Shown: piece after piece, positions 6,172 through 7,868 of the stretch | Layout of the letters: each line of letters begins with the position of its first letter | Numbering within the stretch: position 1 is the first letter of the stretch | Notes under the pieces: model-generated | The model's database searches: none | Seen by the model: the letters and a program-made list of their open reading frames with translations, nothing else | What the model was told of the DNA's origin: nothing | Position numbers and translations under genes: made by a program | NCBI GenBank assembly: GCA_024683115.1 | Contig: JAIKYM010000083.1 | Location: forward strand, 1-7,868 | Source of the DNA: Bacilli bacterium | GTDB taxonomy: Bacteria; Bacillota_I; Bacilli_A; RF39; UBA660 | Direction: 5' to 3' | DNA: 7,868 nucleotides

Positions 6172-7343
6172 ACTTTTTTCTTACCCTTAGCTAATACAAA
6201 TTCTTCTTTATCTACTTCAAATTTAGGATCTGTAACCTTCTCATTATCGATAGATACCCCACCTTGTTCAACTAATCTTCTTCCTTCGCTCTTAGATGGA
6301 ATAAGTTCAGCTGCCATCATGATATCAAGAATATTTCTTGATTCAGGAGTTATAGGTGTAGCTTCTAAGTTTTCAGTAGATCCACCAAATAAAGCTTCTG
6401 ACTTAGCTTTAGCTTGATTAGCTTCTTCTTCACCATGTAAATCTTTAACAAATTCATAAGCTAAAGTCTTTTGAGCATATCTATCTTCAGGCTTTTCATT
6501 ATGTTTAGCCATAACTGCATCTATTTCATCTTTATCTAAGAAAGTGAAGTATTTTAAATATTGTTCAACTATTTCATCAGTTGTATTAATCATGTATTGG
6601 TAAATATCATATGGAGATGTTCTATTCTTATCTAACCATAAAGCATTACCTTCACTCTTACCCATTTTCTTACCACTTGCATCAGTAATAATAGGCATTG
6701 TAAAGGCATATGCTTCTTTACCTAACATTTTATTAATTAATTCAACACCAGTTGTGATATTTCCCCATTGATCAGAACCTGCTGCTTGCATAATACAACC
6801 TTTTTCTTTATATAAATGAACAAAGTCATATCCTTGTAATAATGTATAACTAAATTCCGCATAAGTTATACCTGTTTCTAGTCTTCTAGAAATTATATCT
6901 TTATTAAGCATGTAATTAACATTAATATATTTGCCTACATCTCTTAAGAAATCAATAAATGTGAAATCCTTAATCCAATCATAATTATTAACAATTTCTA
7001 CATTACCATCAAATAAAGCTGATACTTGAGCTTTGATACCTTCAATATTCTTTTCAACTACTGATTTATCAATTATTTCTCTTTCAGCTGTTGGTCTTGG
7101 GTCACCTATCAAACCTGTAGCACCACCTACAAGTAGAATTGGATGATGTCCATATTTCATTAATCTCTTGGCTGTTAATAAAGATGAGTAATGTCCAATT
7201 GTTAATGAATCTGCTGTAGGATCTGTTCCCCAGTAGAAAGTCATATTTCCTTCATTTAATTTTTCAACGAAGTCTTCATTATTAGTCATATCTTTAATAA
7301 GACCTCTGTACATTAAATCTTCATAACATGTCATCTTTGTCAT
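6150..7343 (-). CDS. tyrS: Tyrosyl-tRNA synthetase
   Basis: This is a 397-residue class I aminoacyl-tRNA synthetase that activates tyrosine with ATP and charges tRNA-Tyr in the cytoplasm. The tyrosine pocket motif YWGTDPTADSL spans 37-47. The HIGH-type ATP motif appears as TIGH at 48-51. Tyrosine-binding residues align in EFSYTLLQGYDF (Tyr166, Gln170, Asp173), followed by GSDQWGN at 189-195. The KMSKS-type loop is KKMGKS at 225-230. An S4-type RNA-binding domain occupies about 335-397 (SEGRRLVEQGGV). Length and domain order are normal. The start at 7343 is supported by AAGGA six bases upstream. It is transcribed from a consensus promoter through a T-box leader, so uncharged tRNA-Tyr should raise expression. 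The next gene follows after 26 bases. Thr in place of the first His of the HIGH motif occurs in some Firmicute TyrS, so activity is expected. Confidence 0.98.
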   Translation of the reverse strand: MTKMTCYEDLMYRGLIKDMTNNEDFVEKLNEGNMTFYWGTDPTADSLTIGHYSSLLTAKRLMKYGHHPILLVGGATGLIGDPRPTAEREIIDKSVVEKNIEGIKAQVSALFDGNVEIVNNYDWIKDFTFIDFLRDVGKYINVNYMLNKDIISRRLETGITYAEFSYTLLQGYDFVHLYKEKGCIMQAAGSDQWGNITTGVELINKMLGKEAYAFTMPIITDASGKKMGKSEGNALWLDKNRTSPYDIYQYMINTTDEIVEQYLKYFTFLDKDEIDAVMAKHNEKPEDRYAQKTLAYEFVKDLHGEEEANQAKAKSEALFGGSTENLEATPITPESRNILDIMMAAELIPSKSEGRRLVEQGGVSIDNEKVTDPKFEVDKEEFVLAKGKKKVVKLVIK

Positions 7344-7495
7344 ATGTATTCCTTCTTTCTAAAAAATAAAAGACCATGACATAGGAACGAGATTACCCGT
7401 GGTACCATCCTACTTCATGATCTTAATCACCTTTAATCTTTAACGCTGATATGCGATTTGGCTCTCTGGGTCGTAAATCCATGTCATCACCAATT
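7344..7495 (-). promoter_or_regulatory. T-box leader of tyrS
   Basis: The conserved T-box segment, TGGTACCACGGG (minus strand, 7396-7407), is preceded by GTAGGA and followed by TAATCTCGTTCCTAT, the standard antiterminator layout. The UGGU of the bulge pairs with ACCA, fitting a tRNA with discriminator A such as tRNA-Tyr. Only about 85 bases separate the predicted start of transcription from the T-box segment, much shorter than a usual stem I. A short stem can be drawn with UGGAUUU against AAAUCGCA, its loop containing AGAGAGCC. Candidate Tyr specifier codons are UAU (7449-7451), next to the 3' strand of that stem, and UAC (7473-7475). The specifier assignment is uncertain. Confidence 0.9.
7361..7422 (-). 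terminator. T-box antiterminator and leader terminator of tyrS
   Basis: Antiterminator on the minus strand: GUAGGA pairs with UCCUAU (6 bp), a 7-base bulge UGGUACC follows, then ACGGG pairs with CUCGU around UAAU. Terminator: the 15 bases 7408-7422 (GATCATGAAGTAGGA) pair with 7372-7386 (TCCTATGTCATGGTC) with one mismatch and two wobbles, and TTTTATTTTTT (7361-7371) follows at once. The terminator stem encloses the antiterminator instead of sharing only one strand with it. Confidence 0.75.
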
Positions 7496-7501
7496 AGTTC
7501 A

Positions 7502-7529
7502 ATTATAACATCTTAAATATTATTGTCAA
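7502..7529 (-). promoter_or_regulatory. tyrS promoter
   Basis: On the minus strand a perfect TTGACA (7524-7529) and perfect TATAAT (7502-7507) are separated by 16 bases, with TGT forming an extended -10. Transcription should start near 7495. Its -35 overlaps the TGA stop of the preceding gene. Confidence 0.92.
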
Positions 7530-7758
7530 GCATTATATCTAGCTTCAGCTGTTGTAACAACTAAAGTTGAAACATCTTCATCTTCAATTGTTTCCATAGT
7601 TGTATATTTATCATTATATTCTACATTGTTAATAATGTCATTTGCTATCTCTAATATAGAAGTATCATAATTCTTATTTGCAGTAATAATTTCAACATAG
7701 AATAAATAATCATCATTAACAGTTCTAAATGCATATAATCTATTATAGATACCCTTAG
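7526..7758 (-). pseudogene. 3' fragment of an unidentified gene, cut by the inverted repeat
   Basis: The minus strand encodes about 76 residues ending at TGA (7526-7528), for example GIYNRLYAFRTVNDDYLFYV, ANKNYDTSILEIANDI and VVTTAEARYNA at the end. Composition and codon use resemble the neighbouring genes and no stop interrupts it, so it is convincingly the C-terminus of a real protein. I do not recognise the family. There is no start codon or ribosome-binding site. Upstream, the frame passes into the inverted repeat at 7758/7759 and meets a TAA at 7784-7786 after eight more codons. The gene is therefore either truly truncated by a rearrangement or intact in the organism and cut here by a chimeric join. 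The stop codon lies inside the tyrS -35, so the gene ends just where tyrS transcription begins. Confidence 0.75.
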
Positions 7759-7762
7759 ATGC

Positions 7763-7790
7763 TTGACAATAATATTTAAGATGTTATAAT
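7763..7790 (+). promoter_or_regulatory. Second, outward-facing copy of the tyrS promoter
   Basis: TTGACA (7763-7768) and TATAAT (7785-7790) with 16-base spacing and TGT before the -10 duplicate the tyrS promoter exactly but fire to the right, off the window. If the join is real it would drive a further T-box-controlled gene. Confidence 0.8.
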
Positions 7791-7796
7791 TGAACT

Positions 7797-7868
7797 AATT
7801 GGTGATGACATGGATTTACGACCCAGAGAGCCAAATCGCATATCAGCGTTAAAGATTAAAGGTGATTA
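7797..7868 (+). promoter_or_regulatory. Truncated second copy of the T-box leader (5' part only)
   Basis: From the predicted transcription start, the sequence repeats the tyrS leader exactly, including the AGAGAGCC segment and both candidate Tyr codons. It stops at the window edge just before the terminator and T-box segment. What it controls, if anything, is not visible. Confidence 0.7.

Larger units (their letters stand above)
7424..7868. repeat. Perfect 110-bp inverted repeat (7424-7533 and 7759-7868) around 225 bp
   Basis: The minus-strand sequence from 7533 down to 7424 is identical to the plus-strand sequence from 7759 to 7868 over all 110 bases. Each arm contains the tyrS promoter and the first part of the T-box leader. 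The right arm is cut by the window edge, so the repeat may be longer. The inner boundary is sharp: the next base inward differs. The 225-bp spacer is gene 3'-end sequence. Absolute identity suggests a very recent event or an assembly or amplification chimera. Confidence 0.97.

Noticed and set aside
6166..6417. Open frame of 83 codons antisense to tyrS
   Set aside because: It lies wholly inside the tyrS 3' end and shows no independent coding signals.
7526..7528. TGA read as tryptophan (Mollicutes code 4)
   Set aside because: All genes use TGG for Trp with no in-frame TGA, and reading through this TGA would reach TAA only two codons later.
7424..7868. Invertible promoter switch
   Set aside because: Both repeat arms carry the same promoter pointing outward, so flipping the spacer would not change what is transcribed; no recombinase is seen in the window.

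Overview
The window is strongly AT-rich and carries compact bacterial genes with clear Shine-Dalgarno sites, consensus sigma-70-type promoters and a tyrosyl-tRNA synthetase T-box leader. Together with the Bacillus-type zinc-free ribosomal protein S4, this points to a low-GC Firmicute, most likely an uncultured gut-type member of the Bacilli; the lineage is inference. The standard code is sufficient: Trp is TGG, and TAG is the stop of four of the five genes whose 3' ends lie in the window (one further gene fragment ends in TGA).

Region 1 (1-2850, minus strand) is a two-gene surface module read from one promoter near 2844-2872. It encodes first a secreted SH3/glucosaminidase cell-wall hydrolase ending in a complete type I dockerin. 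Nine bases later comes a secreted protein with a cohesin-like domain and a cadherin-like beta-sandwich, running off the left edge. Such a pair suggests a small non-cellulosomal cohesin-dockerin system holding a wall hydrolase at the cell surface. Region 2 (2904-4741, minus) is a single gene for a cytoplasmic protein with an N-terminal coiled coil, a very acidic repetitive linker and a helical C-terminal domain. Its own promoter and terminator separate it from region 1.

Region 3 (4785-5605, plus) is rpsD, with a roughly 150-nt leader that can form a pseudoknot and a hairpin hiding the ribosome-binding site. This is the expected form for autogenous control by S4. It ends in an intrinsic terminator facing a second terminator from the opposite strand. 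Region 4 (5615-7529, minus) is tyrS under a compact T-box leader, followed 26 bases later by an unidentified 165-residue protein.

Region 5 (7526-7868) is anomalous. After the 3' end of another minus-strand gene, the last 110 bases are a perfect inverted copy of the tyrS promoter and first part of its T-box leader. The copy is still identical where the window stops. It is either a real rearrangement with a second, outward-facing T-box leader or a contig-end assembly or amplification chimera.
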